From Azotobacter bryophylli (GTDB lineage: Bacteria; Pseudomonadota; Gammaproteobacteria; Pseudomonadales; Pseudomonadaceae), in NCBI RefSeq assembly GCF_042643485.1, contig NZ_JBHRSJ010000019.1:62001-126000 (forward strand): 64,000 bases of DNA. The letters are read 5' to 3'. The translations under genes were made by a program, and so were the position numbers. Shown here in pieces: positions 14,648 through 22,975 of this stretch; position 1 is the first letter of the stretch, and every line of letters begins with the position of its first letter. The notes beneath the pieces are model-generated. The model saw only the letters and a list, made by a program, of their open reading frames with translations, was not told the origin of the DNA and ran no database searches.

Positions 14648-15853
14648 ATGGCTGACGTCTATCTCGACAACAACGCCACCACCCGGGTGGACGACGAGGT
14701 CGTCCAGGCCATGCTGCCGTTCTTCACCGAGCAGTTCGGCAACCCCTCGTCCCTGCACAGCTTCGGCAACCAGGTCGGCGTGGCGCTGAAGAAGGCCCGG
14801 CAGAGCGTGCAGAAGCTGCTCGGCGCCGAGCACGATTCGGAAATCGTCTTCACCTCCTGCGGCACCGAGTCCGATTCCACCGCCATCCTTTCCGCCCTCA
14901 AGGCCCAGCCTGAGCGCAAGACCATCATCACCACGGTGGTCGAGCATCCGGCGGTGCTGAGCCTCTGCGATCACCTCGCCAGCGAGGGCTACACCGTGCA
15001 CAAGCTCAAGGTGGACAAGAAGGGCCGCCTCGACCTGGCCGAGTACGCCGCGCTGCTCTCCGACGATGTGGCCGTCGTCTCGGTGATGTGGGCCAACAAC
15101 GAGACCGGCACCCTGTTCCCGGTGGAGGAGATGGCGCGCATGGCCGACGAGGCCGGAGTCATGTTCCACACCGACGCGGTGCAAGCGGTGGGCAAGGTGC
15201 CCATGGACCTGAAGAACACCTCGATCCACATGCTCTCCCTGTCCGGCCACAAACTGCACGCGCCCAAGGGCATCGGCGTGCTCTATCTGCGTCGCGGCAC
15301 CCGCTTCCGCCCGCTGCTGCGCGGCGGCCACCAGGAGCGCGGGCGCCGCGCCGGCACCGAGAACGCCGCCTCGATCGTCGGCCTGGGCGTCGCCGCCGAG
15401 CGCGCGCTGGCCTTCATGGAGCACGAGAACACCGAGGTCAAGCGCCTGCGCGACAAGCTGGAGGCCGGCATCCTCGCCGCGGTGCCCTACGCCTTCGTCA
15501 CCGGCGATCCGGACAACCGCCTGCCGAACACCGCCAGCATCGCCTTCGAGTACATCGAGGGCGAGGCCATCCTGCTCTTGCTGAACAAGGTTGGCATCGC
15601 CGCCTCCAGCGGTTCGGCCTGCACCTCGGGATCGCTCGAGCCGTCCCACGTGATGCGCGCCATGGACATTCCCTACACCGCCGCCCACGGCACCGTGCGC
15701 TTCTCCCTGTCGCGTTACACCACGGAAGAGGAAGTCGAGCGGGTGATCCGCGAGGTGCCGCCGATCGTGGCCCAGCTGCGCAAGCTGTCGCCCTACTGGA
15801 GCGGCAACGGCCCGGTCGAGGCGGACAAGGCGTTCGCGCCGGTCTACGGCTGA
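14648..15853 (+). CDS. nifS: Cysteine desulfurase NifS
   Basis: A 401-residue PLP enzyme that converts L-cysteine to alanine and passes the sulfur to NifU. The PLP lysine is Lys202 (SLSGHKLHAPKG) and the persulfide cysteine is Cys325 (SGSACTSGSLEPSH), both at the positions known for Azotobacter NifS. The start DVYLDNNATTRVDDEV is the family N-terminus. It is directly downstream of nifU and 66 bp before nifV. Confidence 0.97.
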   Translation: MADVYLDNNATTRVDDEVVQAMLPFFTEQFGNPSSLHSFGNQVGVALKKARQSVQKLLGAEHDSEIVFTSCGTESDSTAILSALKAQPERKTIITTVVEHPAVLSLCDHLASEGYTVHKLKVDKKGRLDLAEYAALLSDDVAVVSVMWANNETGTLFPVEEMARMADEAGVMFHTDAVQAVGKVPMDLKNTSIHMLSLSGHKLHAPKGIGVLYLRRGTRFRPLLRGGHQERGRRAGTENAASIVGLGVAAERALAFMEHENTEVKRLRDKLEAGILAAVPYAFVTGDPDNRLPNTASIAFEYIEGEAILLLLNKVGIAASSGSACTSGSLEPSHVMRAMDIPYTAAHGTVRFSLSRYTTEEEVERVIREVPPIVAQLRKLSPYWSGNGPVEADKAFAPVYG

Positions 15854-15919
15854 GTCGCGTCACCGTGGCGGCCTGAGCCCGCTTGCGGGCCGGCCATCGG
15901 GGGCCAGAGGAGATCCAGC

Positions 15920-17071
15920 ATGTCCATCGTGATCGACGACACCACCCTGCGCGACGGCGAACAGAGCGCTGGGGTGGCCTTCACCGCCGAAGAGAAGATC
16001 GCCATCGCCCGCGCCCTGGCCAGCCTCGGCGTGCCGGAGCTGGAGATCGGCATCCCCAGCATGGGCGACGAAGAGCGCGAGGTGATGCGCGCCATCGCCG
16101 CCCTGCGCCTGCCGTCGCGCTTGCTGGCCTGGTGCCGGCTCTGTGATATGGATCTGGCGGCCGCGCGCAGCAGCGGGGTGGACATGGTCGACCTGTCGCT
16201 GCCGGTCTCCGACCTAATGCTCCAGCACAAGCTCGGCCGCGACCGCGACTGGGCCCTGCGCGAGGTGTCGCGGCTGGTGGGCGAGGCGCGGATGGCCGGC
16301 TTCGAGGTCTGCCTGGGCTGCGAGGACGCCTCGCGGGCCGACATCGACTTCATCGTCCGCGTCGCCGGAGCGGCCCAGGCCGCCGGCGCCCGGCGCCTGC
16401 GCTTCGCCGACACCGTCGGGGTGATGGAGCCGTTCGCCATGTACGAGCGCTTCCGCTTCCTGCGCAGCCGCCTGGACTTGGAGCTGGAAGTCCACGCCCA
16501 CGACGACTTCGGCCTGGCCACCGCCAACACCCTGGCCGCGGTGCGTGGCGGCGCCAGCCACATCAACACCACGGTCAACGGCCTCGGCGAGCGGGCCGGC
16601 AACGCGGCGCTGGAGGAGTGCGTGCTGGCCCTCAAGCACCTGCACGGCCTGGACTGCGGCATCGACACCCGCGCCATTCCCTCCGTCTCCGCCCTGGTCG
16701 AGCAGGCCTCCGGGCGCCAGGTGGCCTGGCAAAAGAGCGTGGTCGGCGCCGGGGTCTTCACCCACGAGGCGGGCATCCACGTGGACGGCCTGCTCAAGTA
16801 CCGGCGCAACTACGAGGGGCTCAATCCCGACGAGCTCGGCCGCAGCCACCGGCTGGTGCTGGGCAAGCACTCCGGCGCGCACATGGTCCGCACCAGTTAC
16901 CAGGCCCTCGGCATCGAGCTGGACGACTGGCAGAGCCAGGCCCTGCTCGGACGCATCCGCGCCTTCTCCACCCGCACCAAGCGCAGCCCGCAGGCCGCCG
17001 AGCTGGAAGAGTTCTATCGCCAGCTGTGCGAGCAACGGATGCCGGAGCTCAGCGTAGGAGGTATGGCATGA
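15920..17071 (+). CDS. nifV: Homocitrate synthase NifV
   Basis: A 383-residue enzyme that condenses 2-oxoglutarate with acetyl-CoA to give homocitrate, the organic ligand of FeMo-cofactor. The catalytic start IDDTTLRDGEQSAGVAF and the metal site HAHDDFGLATANTLAAV (near residue 193) are both intact, as is the C-terminal GKHSGAHMV. GAGGAG lies upstream of the ATG. The stop overlaps the cysE1 start (ATGA). Confidence 0.96.
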   Translation: MSIVIDDTTLRDGEQSAGVAFTAEEKIAIARALASLGVPELEIGIPSMGDEEREVMRAIAALRLPSRLLAWCRLCDMDLAAARSSGVDMVDLSLPVSDLMLQHKLGRDRDWALREVSRLVGEARMAGFEVCLGCEDASRADIDFIVRVAGAAQAAGARRLRFADTVGVMEPFAMYERFRFLRSRLDLELEVHAHDDFGLATANTLAAVRGGASHINTTVNGLGERAGNAALEECVLALKHLHGLDCGIDTRAIPSVSALVEQASGRQVAWQKSVVGAGVFTHEAGIHVDGLLKYRRNYEGLNPDELGRSHRLVLGKHSGAHMVRTSYQALGIELDDWQSQALLGRIRAFSTRTKRSPQAAELEEFYRQLCEQRMPELSVGGMA

Positions 17072-17856
17072 GCCTGTTTTCCGAATGGCGCGAGGATGTC
17101 CGCTGCGTGTTCCAGCGCGATCCCGCCGCCCGCACCACTTTCGAGGTGCTCACCACCTATCCCGGCGTGCACGCCATCATGGCCTACCGCCTGAGCCATC
17201 GCCTGTGGACTGCCGGCTGGCGCTATCCGGCGCGGCTGCTGGCCTTCGTCGCGCGTCTTCTGAGCAACGTCGACATCCATCCCGGTGCGACCATCGGCGC
17301 GCGCTTCTTCATCGACCACGGCGCCTGCGTGGTGATCGGCGAGACCGCCGAGATCGGCGACGACGTGACCCTCTACCACGGCGTGACCCTGGGCGGCACC
17401 AGCTGGCGCAAGGGCAAGCGTCACCCGACCCTGGGCGACGGCGTGCTGGTCGGCGCCGGGGCCAAGATTCTCGGGCCGATCACCGTCGGCGCCGGCGCCC
17501 GGGTCGGCGCCAACTCGGTGGTGGTACAGGACGTGCCGGACAGCTGCACCGTGGTCGGCATCCCCGGCAAGGTGGTCAAGCTGCGCGAAGCCGGGCGGCC
17601 CAACCCTTACGGCATCGACCTCGACCATCACCTGATCCCCGACCCGGTGGGCAAGGCCATCGCCTGCCTGCTCGAGCGCATCGACAGCCTGGAGAAGCGG
17701 ATCGAGCAGGACGGCCAGATCGCCGCCGTCAGCCAGCAGCAGCGCTACCAGAACTGCAACGTGGACAACAGCATCTGCGAGAACGACTGTGCCGGCGGCG
17801 CGGTCGCCAAGAGCGCCCCGCGCCGGCTGGCCGCCGTCGCGCCGGCAGTGGAGTGA
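17068..17856 (+). CDS. cysE1: Serine O-acetyltransferase CysE1 (nif-linked)
   Basis: A 262-residue enzyme making O-acetylserine, the precursor of cysteine, and so feeding NifS with substrate under diazotrophic demand. A left-handed beta-helix is visible through hexapeptide repeats, with the catalytic segment FIDHGACVVIGETAEIGDD (near residue 85) and LYHGVTLGGTSW. The C-terminus is extended and Cys-containing (NCNVDNSICENDC), unlike many housekeeping copies. The ATG overlaps the nifV stop, which fixes the start. Confidence 0.93.
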   Translation: MSLFSEWREDVRCVFQRDPAARTTFEVLTTYPGVHAIMAYRLSHRLWTAGWRYPARLLAFVARLLSNVDIHPGATIGARFFIDHGACVVIGETAEIGDDVTLYHGVTLGGTSWRKGKRHPTLGDGVLVGAGAKILGPITVGAGARVGANSVVVQDVPDSCTVVGIPGKVVKLREAGRPNPYGIDLDHHLIPDPVGKAIACLLERIDSLEKRIEQDGQIAAVSQQQRYQNCNVDNSICENDCAGGAVAKSAPRRLAAVAPAVE

Positions 17857-17875
17857 ACGCAAGGAGCGAATCGGC

Positions 17876-18415
17876 ATGGATCTTCAGGACTTCGACGGCG
17901 CCGGCCTCTACTTCGACGACCCGCACGCCCCGCAGATCGACGCGCTGCTGGCCGCCGCCGCCGAGCAATACGCCCAGGGCACGGCCGAGCAGCCTCTGCT
18001 GGAGGCCCAGGTCCTGGCGCCAGACAACCTCATGGTGCTGGTCGGGCTCTACCGCTTCTACTACTACCAGCACCGCTACCAGGACGCCCTGCACATCGCC
18101 GAACGGGTGATGGCGGTGGTCGGCCCGCGCCTGGCGCTGCCCGCCGACTGGCGCGCGCTCGGCCCGGAGCACCTGGCCGTCGCGGCCGGGCACGGCATCG
18201 GCCTGCTGCGTTTCCACCTGCTGGCGCTCAAGGGCGCCGGCTACCTCAGCCTGCGCCTGGGCCGTTTCGAGCAGGGCAAGGCCATGCTCGCCAAGGTCGT
18301 CGAACTGGACGCAGGCAACCGTCTCGGCGCCCGCCTGCTGCTGGACGTGCTGGCGGAGCACAACGCCGAAATCCTGATTTTTCCCACTGCGGCCACTGCG
18401 GAGATACGACCATGA
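17876..18415 (+). CDS. TPR-like protein of the nif operon (between cysE1 and nifW)
   Basis: A 179-residue soluble protein starting MDLQDFDGAGLYF; AAGGAG precedes the ATG. The central part reads as two helix-turn-helix repeats of TPR type (AQVLAPDNLMVLVGLYRFYYYQ and GAGYLSLRLGRFEQGKAMLA followed by VVELDAGNRLGA), suggesting a protein-protein adaptor. An ORF of this kind occupies the same place in A. vinelandii. It overlaps nifW by ATGA. A maturation or chaperone-like role for nitrogenase is plausible but not shown. Confidence 0.8.
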   Translation: MDLQDFDGAGLYFDDPHAPQIDALLAAAAEQYAQGTAEQPLLEAQVLAPDNLMVLVGLYRFYYYQHRYQDALHIAERVMAVVGPRLALPADWRALGPEHLAVAAGHGIGLLRFHLLALKGAGYLSLRLGRFEQGKAMLAKVVELDAGNRLGARLLLDVLAEHNAEILIFPTAATAEIRP

Positions 18416-18759
18416 CCGTGCAACCCTTTTCCCCGGATTCCGACCTGACGCTGGACGAGGCCATGGACGAACTGGTGTCCGCCGAGGACTTCCTGGAGTT
18501 CTTCAGCGTCCCCTTCGAGCAGAAGGTGGTACACGTCAACCGCCTGCACATCATGCAGCGCTACCACGATTATCTGGGCAAGGCCGGCGACCTCGGTGCC
18601 CACGACGACGAGGCGCTGTATGCGGTCTACCGCCAGCTGCTGGCGCGCGCCTACCAGGATTTCGTCGAGTCCGACGCCCTGACCGAAAAGGTGTTCAAGG
18701 TCTTCCACATGCACGAGCCGCAGAAGACCTTCGTCTCCATCGACCAGCTGCTCGGCTGA
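18412..18759 (+). CDS. nifW: Nitrogenase-stabilising protein NifW
   Basis: A 115-residue protein needed for full activity of the MoFe protein and implicated in its protection from oxygen or in P-cluster maturation. The segment LVSAEDFLEFFSVPFEQKVV followed by VNRLHIMQRYHDYL is the family signature. It is coupled to the TPR gene in front and is followed 16 bp later by nifZ. Confidence 0.95.
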   Translation: MTVQPFSPDSDLTLDEAMDELVSAEDFLEFFSVPFEQKVVHVNRLHIMQRYHDYLGKAGDLGAHDDEALYAVYRQLLARAYQDFVESDALTEKVFKVFHMHEPQKTFVSIDQLLG

Positions 18760-18775
18760 GCAGGAGGGACGCGCC

Positions 18776-19243
18776 ATGCTGCCGCAGTTCGAATATGGCG
18801 ATGAGGTACGGCTGATCCGCAACGTGCGCAACGACGGCACCTATCCGGGCATGGATACCGGCACCCTGCTGATCCGTCGCGGCGCGGTGGGCTGCGTCTA
18901 CGACGTCGGCACCTATCTGCAGGACCAGCTGATCTACCGCGTTCACTTCCTCGAGGCGGGCCGCACCGTGGGCTGTCGCGAGGAGGAGCTGATTCCCGCC
19001 TCGGCACCCTGGGTGCCCAATCTGTTCGAGTTCCGCGACACCGTGCGGACCACCCGTACCCTGGCGGTGCGCGGCAAGGTCCTGGTGGAGCTGGGCCAGG
19101 AAGGCAGCATCATGAAGGTCCTGCGCGACCTGCCGGACGGGATCCAGTACCACGTGCACTTCGGCGACGGACTGGTTCTGCAGGTGCCCGAGCAGACCCT
19201 GATGATGGCCGAGACGGAAATGGCGGAGGTGGCCGATGAATAA
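18776..19243 (+). CDS. nifZ: MoFe-protein maturation factor NifZ
   Basis: A 155-residue protein required for formation of the second P-cluster of the MoFe protein. The opening FEYGDEVRLIRNVRNDGTYPG and the SH3-like repeat VYDVGTYLQDQLIYRVHFLE are diagnostic. A second, related repeat near residue 100 (KVLVELGQEGSIMKVLRDLP) is present. It overlaps nifM by eight bases. Confidence 0.95.
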   Translation: MLPQFEYGDEVRLIRNVRNDGTYPGMDTGTLLIRRGAVGCVYDVGTYLQDQLIYRVHFLEAGRTVGCREEELIPASAPWVPNLFEFRDTVRTTRTLAVRGKVLVELGQEGSIMKVLRDLPDGIQYHVHFGDGLVLQVPEQTLMMAETEMAEVADE

Positions 19244-20117
19244 CCAGCCCATGACCGGCGGCGACGGCCGCTACTACCTGCTCAAGGTGGCCCACGAACA
19301 GTTCGGCCGTGCCCCGGGCGAACTCAGCAGCGAGCAGCTGCAGCAGGCCAGCCGCATCGTCGGCCGCCAGCTGCGCATCGAGGAAGCCGTGCTGCGCAGC
19401 CGCGAGGCCAGCGGCGTGGTGATCCCGCCGGAACAGGTCGAGGATGCCTGGATGCAGATCGCCGGCCGCTACGAGGACGCCGAGGCCATGCAGCAGGCGC
19501 TCGCCGACCAGGGGCTCGACCCCGTCGGGCTGCGCGCCATGCTGGCCCGCGAACTGAAGGTCGAGGCGGTCCTCGAGCGGGTCTGCGCCAGCCTGCCGGA
19601 AATCAGCGATACCGACGTCAGTCTCTATTACTTCAGCCACATCGAGCAGTTCGTCCGCCCGGAGACGCGCAAGGCCCGGCACATCCTCGTCACCATCAAC
19701 GAGGACTTCCCGGAGAACACCCGCAGCGCCGCCCGCACGCGCATCGAGACCATCGCCCAGCGCCTGCAGGAGCGGCCGGAGCGCTTCGCCGAGCAGGCGA
19801 TGAAGCATTCCGAGTGCCCCACCTCGCTGCAGGGCGGCCTGCTCGGCGAGGTCAGGGCCGGCACCCTCTATCCGGAGCTGGACGAGTGCCTGTTCGACCT
19901 CGAGCCGGGTGAGACGAGCGACGTGCTCGAGTCGCCGATGGGCTATCACCTGCTGCTCTGCGAACAGGTGACCCTCGCCACCCAGGTAGCCCTCGAAGAT
20001 GTCCTGCCGCGCCTGCGCGACAGGCTGCAGATCCGGCAGCGCAAGGCACGCCAGCGCGAATGGCTGGAACGGCTGCTCCAACAAACCGCATCCGTGGAGA
20101 ACCTGGCCCATGTCTAA
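19236..20117 (+). CDS. nifM: Fe-protein maturation peptidyl-prolyl isomerase NifM
   Basis: A 293-residue parvulin-type isomerase needed to fold the nitrogenase Fe protein NifH. The N-terminal 130 residues are helical; the PpiC domain starts at RKARHILVTINEDFPEN and includes SLQGGLLGEVRAGTLYPEL and SPMGYHLLLCEQV. There is no signal peptide, consistent with a cytoplasmic role. It overlaps nifZ in front and the clpX-like gene behind. Confidence 0.95.
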   Translation: MNNQPMTGGDGRYYLLKVAHEQFGRAPGELSSEQLQQASRIVGRQLRIEEAVLRSREASGVVIPPEQVEDAWMQIAGRYEDAEAMQQALADQGLDPVGLRAMLARELKVEAVLERVCASLPEISDTDVSLYYFSHIEQFVRPETRKARHILVTINEDFPENTRSAARTRIETIAQRLQERPERFAEQAMKHSECPTSLQGGLLGEVRAGTLYPELDECLFDLEPGETSDVLESPMGYHLLLCEQVTLATQVALEDVLPRLRDRLQIRQRKARQREWLERLLQQTASVENLAHV

Positions 20118-21447
20118 TCCCGAGAAACCCTGCTGTTCCTTCTGCGGCGCGGAAAAGAGCCCGACCGTCCCCCTCATCGCCGGCAACGACGGGCGCATCT
20201 GCGAGGCCTGCGTCAAGCTCGCCCACCAGGTGGTGAGCAGCTGGGGGCAGCGGCGCAAGAACCAGCAGCTGGCGCCGCAGCTGCGTACCCCGGCGGAGTA
20301 CAAGCGGCACCTGGACGAGTCGGTGATCGGCCAGGAAGGGGCCAAGGAAACCCTTTCCGTGGCGGTCTACAACCACTACCTGCGCCTGCTCAACTGCGAC
20401 CGCGAACCGGTCTGCCAGCTCGGCGAGCAGGTCGAGCTGGAGAAATCCAACATCCTCATGGCCGGCCCCTCGGGCACCGGCAAGACCCTCCTGGTGCGGA
20501 CCCTGGCGCGCATCCTCGGGGTGCCCTTCGCCATGGCCGACGCCACCACCCTGACCCAGGCCGGCTACGTCGGCGACGACGTCGACAGCATCATCGCCCG
20601 GCTGCTGGATGCCGCCGGCGGCGACGTGCAGCAGGCGCAGTGGGGCATCGTCTACATCGACGAGGTGGACAAGCTGGCCAAGCGCAGCGGCGGCGGCACG
20701 GCGGTGCGCGACATCTCCGGCGAGGGCGTGCAGCAGGCCCTGCTGAAGATGGTCGAGGGCACCGAGGTGCGCATCGGCAAGGGCGGCCGGCGCGGCGACC
20801 ACGGCGAGGAGCAGGTGGTCGACACGCGCAACATCCTGTTCATCGCCGGCGGCGCCTTCCCCGGGCTGGAGGCGCTGGTTTCCAGCCGCATCCGGCCCAA
20901 GTCCGGCGGCATCGGCTTCCACGCCCAGCCGCCGCGCCAGCAGCAGCCCTCGACCAACGAACTGCTGGCCGCGCTGCTGCCGGACGATCTGCACGAGTTC
21001 GGCCTGATCCCCGAGTTCATCGGCCGTTTCCCGATCATCACCTTCCTCCAGGAACTGGACCACGCCACGCTGCTGCGCATCCTCACCGAGCCGCGCAACG
21101 CCCTGCTCAAGCAGTACAAGCAGCTGTTCGCCTATCAGGGGGTCGATCTCACCATCAGCGATGCGGCCCTGAGCCACATCGCCGACCAGGCGCTGGTCCG
21201 CAAGACTGGCGCGCGCGGCCTGCGTGCCGTGCTGGAGGCAGCCCTGCAGCAGACCATGTTCGAGATGCCCTCGCAGCCCCTGATGCGCGGCTGCATCCTG
21301 GATCTGGCCGAGGACGAGGTCGGCGGCTCGACCTTGGTGGTGCGCACCCGTCTGGCCGAGGAGGGCGAGGCGCCGGCGGAGCAGTCCGCCGTCGCCACCG
21401 CCGCGGCCCAGGACGGCGAGAAGTCCCTGCTATCGGCCGATCTCTAG
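20110..21447 (+). CDS. clpX2: ClpX-type unfoldase of the nif cluster
   Basis: A 445-residue AAA+ unfoldase. A zinc-binding domain with CSFC and CEAC pairs is followed by Walker A GPSGTGKT, Walker B IVYIDEVDKL, sensor regions and the IGF tripeptide (GGIGFHAQ) used by ClpX to dock on ClpP. It therefore keeps what is needed to form a ClpXP protease. In A. vinelandii this nif-linked copy has been connected with turnover of cofactor-assembly proteins. Its ATG at 20110 overlaps the nifM stop by eight bases. The C-terminal tail (about 40 residues, Ala/Glu rich) is longer than in housekeeping ClpX. Confidence 0.93.
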   Translation: MSNPEKPCCSFCGAEKSPTVPLIAGNDGRICEACVKLAHQVVSSWGQRRKNQQLAPQLRTPAEYKRHLDESVIGQEGAKETLSVAVYNHYLRLLNCDREPVCQLGEQVELEKSNILMAGPSGTGKTLLVRTLARILGVPFAMADATTLTQAGYVGDDVDSIIARLLDAAGGDVQQAQWGIVYIDEVDKLAKRSGGGTAVRDISGEGVQQALLKMVEGTEVRIGKGGRRGDHGEEQVVDTRNILFIAGGAFPGLEALVSSRIRPKSGGIGFHAQPPRQQQPSTNELLAALLPDDLHEFGLIPEFIGRFPIITFLQELDHATLLRILTEPRNALLKQYKQLFAYQGVDLTISDAALSHIADQALVRKTGARGLRAVLEAALQQTMFEMPSQPLMRGCILDLAEDEVGGSTLVVRTRLAEEGEAPAEQSAVATAAAQDGEKSLLSADL

Positions 21448-21449
21448 CT

Positions 21450-21465
21450 TGTCGCAAACCCGACA
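21450..21465 (+). promoter_or_regulatory. NifA upstream activator sequence of nifF
   Basis: TGTCGCAAACCCGACA is an exact TGT-N10-ACA located three bases after the clpX2 stop and about 105 bp upstream of the -24 element. Confidence 0.75.
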
Positions 21466-21568
21466 GGTCCTGCGCCCTGCCGTGCCCGACGGCGTAGGAC
21501 TTGTCACAAAACCCCCCGTCAAAAAGAAAAAAGCCTTTTATATCAGTGCGTTACCAGGGGTGGCCGAG

Positions 21569-21584
21569 TGGCCTGCATCTTGCT
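21569..21584 (+). promoter_or_regulatory. Sigma-54 promoter of nifF
   Basis: TGGCCTGCATCTTGCT has GG-N10-GC spacing and a full -12 TTGCT. The start would be near 21595, about 70 bp before the nifF ATG, so nifF has its own nif promoter. Confidence 0.75.
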
Positions 21585-21665
21585 GTCCGTTACTGGCCAG
21601 CCTGGTGCAAGCCCGCAGGCCGGCAGCCCCACCACGAATCCCACGTATGCAGCCAGAGGTAGGTT

Positions 21666-22208
21666 ATGGCCAGGATCGGACTCTTCTTCGGCACCAATAC
21701 CGGTAAAACCCGCAAGGTCGCCAAACTCATCAAAAAGCGTTTCGACGACGACACCATGGCGGAGCCGCTCAACGTCAACCGCGTCAGCGCGGAAGACATC
21801 GTCCAGTACCAGTTCCTCATCATCGGCACCCCGACCCTGGGCGACGGCGAGCTGCCCGGCCTGTCCGCCGATTGCGAGAACGAGAGCTGGGAGGAGTTCC
21901 TGCCCAAGCTAGAGGACGTCGATTTCACCGGCAAGACCGTGGCCATCTACGGCCTGGGCGATCAGGTCGGCTACGCCGACGAGTTCGTCGACGCCATGAT
22001 CCAGCTGCACGACTTCGTCAAGGAGCGCGGCGCCAAGGTGGTCGGCGCCTGGCCCACCGAGGGCTACGAGTTCAACCATTCCGCTTCGGTGGTCGACGGC
22101 AAGTTCGTCGGCCTGGCCCTGGACCTGGACAACCAGAGCGGCCTGACCGACGAGCGCCTGAATGCCTGGCTGAAGCTCATCGCCCCGGACTTCGACCTGC
22201 CGCTCTGA
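21666..22208 (+). CDS. nifF: Nitrogenase flavodoxin NifF
   Basis: A 180-residue long-chain flavodoxin that donates electrons to the nitrogenase Fe protein. The phosphate loop GTNTGKTRKVAK (near residue 8), the flavin-contact segment GTPTLGDGELPG (near 56) and GLGDQVGYADEFVD (near 96) are all present, and the 20-residue loop that marks long-chain flavodoxins is visible. AGAGGTAGG precedes the ATG. A strong terminator follows. Confidence 0.96.
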   Translation: MARIGLFFGTNTGKTRKVAKLIKKRFDDDTMAEPLNVNRVSAEDIVQYQFLIIGTPTLGDGELPGLSADCENESWEEFLPKLEDVDFTGKTVAIYGLGDQVGYADEFVDAMIQLHDFVKERGAKVVGAWPTEGYEFNHSASVVDGKFVGLALDLDNQSGLTDERLNAWLKLIAPDFDLPL

Positions 22209-22217
22209 AGGCTGCTG

Positions 22218-22257
22218 GAAACGAAGAACCCGGCCTGTCGGCCGGGTTCTTCGTTTC
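22218..22257 (+). terminator. Rho-independent terminator after nifF
   Basis: An 18-bp perfect inverted repeat around a four-base loop TGTC, with GAACCCGGCC forming the inner stem and TTCTTCGTTTC at the 3' side. It lies 10 bp after the nifF stop. Confidence 0.85.
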
Positions 22258-22302
22258 CGCTTCCGCCAACCGCCGGGCGGCTGGGCCGCCCGGCATGCCG
22301 TA

Positions 22303-22710
22303 TCAGGGCATGGCCTTCTGGGTCTGGATGGCATCGACCTTGGCGACTTCCTGGGAGATGGGGTACAGGCGCTTGCGCCGGTACTGGACCTTCTCGCCGA
22401 CGGCGAACTCGTACTTCGGCGAACGCACGGTCTTTTCTTTACCCTCGGGGGTGCGGATGACGTAGGCGCGGTCGTGGGTATTGGTGCCGTCCTGGGTGAA
22501 GTGTCCGACGAGCATGCCGACGCCGGCCCCGAGCACGGCGCCGATGGGGCCGCCGATCGCCCCGAACATCAGGCCGGTGACCCCGCCGCTGGCCTTGCCG
22601 GCGGTGTGGTCTTCAGTTTCCGAGAGGATCTCAGTGACATACTCGGCGGCATGAACACTGCTGACAGTCACCAAAGCAAGGCTCAGGGCCAGAACGCGGT
22701 GTAGTTTCAT
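22303..22710 (-). CDS. Exported glycine-zipper protein, copy 1
   Basis: A 135-residue protein with signal peptide (cut near SVHAAEYV) and a glycine-zipper segment GLMFGAIGGPIGAVLGAGVG near residue 48, of the type seen in outer-membrane or envelope lipoproteins such as SlyB/Rcs-type proteins. The C-terminal half is basic (RSPKYEFAVGEKVQYRRKRL). GGAGG precedes the ATG. It is about 90% identical to the next copy (22976-23383). A putative FNR-type box lies upstream at 22886-22899. The function is unknown; an envelope stress or permeability role would fit. Confidence 0.8.
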   Translation of the reverse strand: MKLHRVLALSLALVTVSSVHAAEYVTEILSETEDHTAGKASGGVTGLMFGAIGGPIGAVLGAGVGMLVGHFTQDGTNTHDRAYVIRTPEGKEKTVRSPKYEFAVGEKVQYRRKRLYPISQEVAKVDAIQTQKAMP

Positions 22711-22831
22711 GGTTCCTCCGGGGAACTTTCGTTGAAGAGTCCCCTTTCCTGATCCATGAAATATGCCAGTACAGAATTTCCTTGCCGTTCAGTCCCTTAT
22801 GGCCATGTGCCGGCTTTTGCCACTGACAAAT

Positions 22832-22847
22832 TGTCGCAATGGCGACA
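22832..22847. promoter_or_regulatory. TGT-N10-ACA sequence without a clear sigma-54 promoter
   Basis: TGTCGCAATGGCGACA matches the NifA-site pattern exactly but no convincing GG-N10-GC promoter was found on either side within 130 bp. It lies in the extra segment that only copy 1 carries. It may be a chance palindrome or a displaced site. Confidence 0.3.
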
Positions 22848-22885
22848 GGATTTTGTCGCGCTTGCACCAAGAAAGCGATCTAGTC

Positions 22886-22899
22886 TTGACCTGTGTCAA
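22886..22899 (-). promoter_or_regulatory. FNR/Anr-family box upstream of copy 1
   Basis: TTGACCTGTGTCAA is a perfect TTGAC-N4-GTCAA palindrome, 176 bp upstream of the ATG at 22710. Confidence 0.5.
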
Positions 22900-22975
22900 A
22901 ACAAACGGGCGTACCACATGCTTGACGTGTCGCTCGGGTTGGGATGTCAGTCCGTGGACAGGCCCCTGCCGGACA

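Noticed and set aside
22711..22831. Sigma-54 promoter for copy 1 of the zipper gene
   Set aside because: TGGCATATTTCATGGA (minus strand) has a fair -24 box but GG instead of GC at -12; not counted as a promoter.
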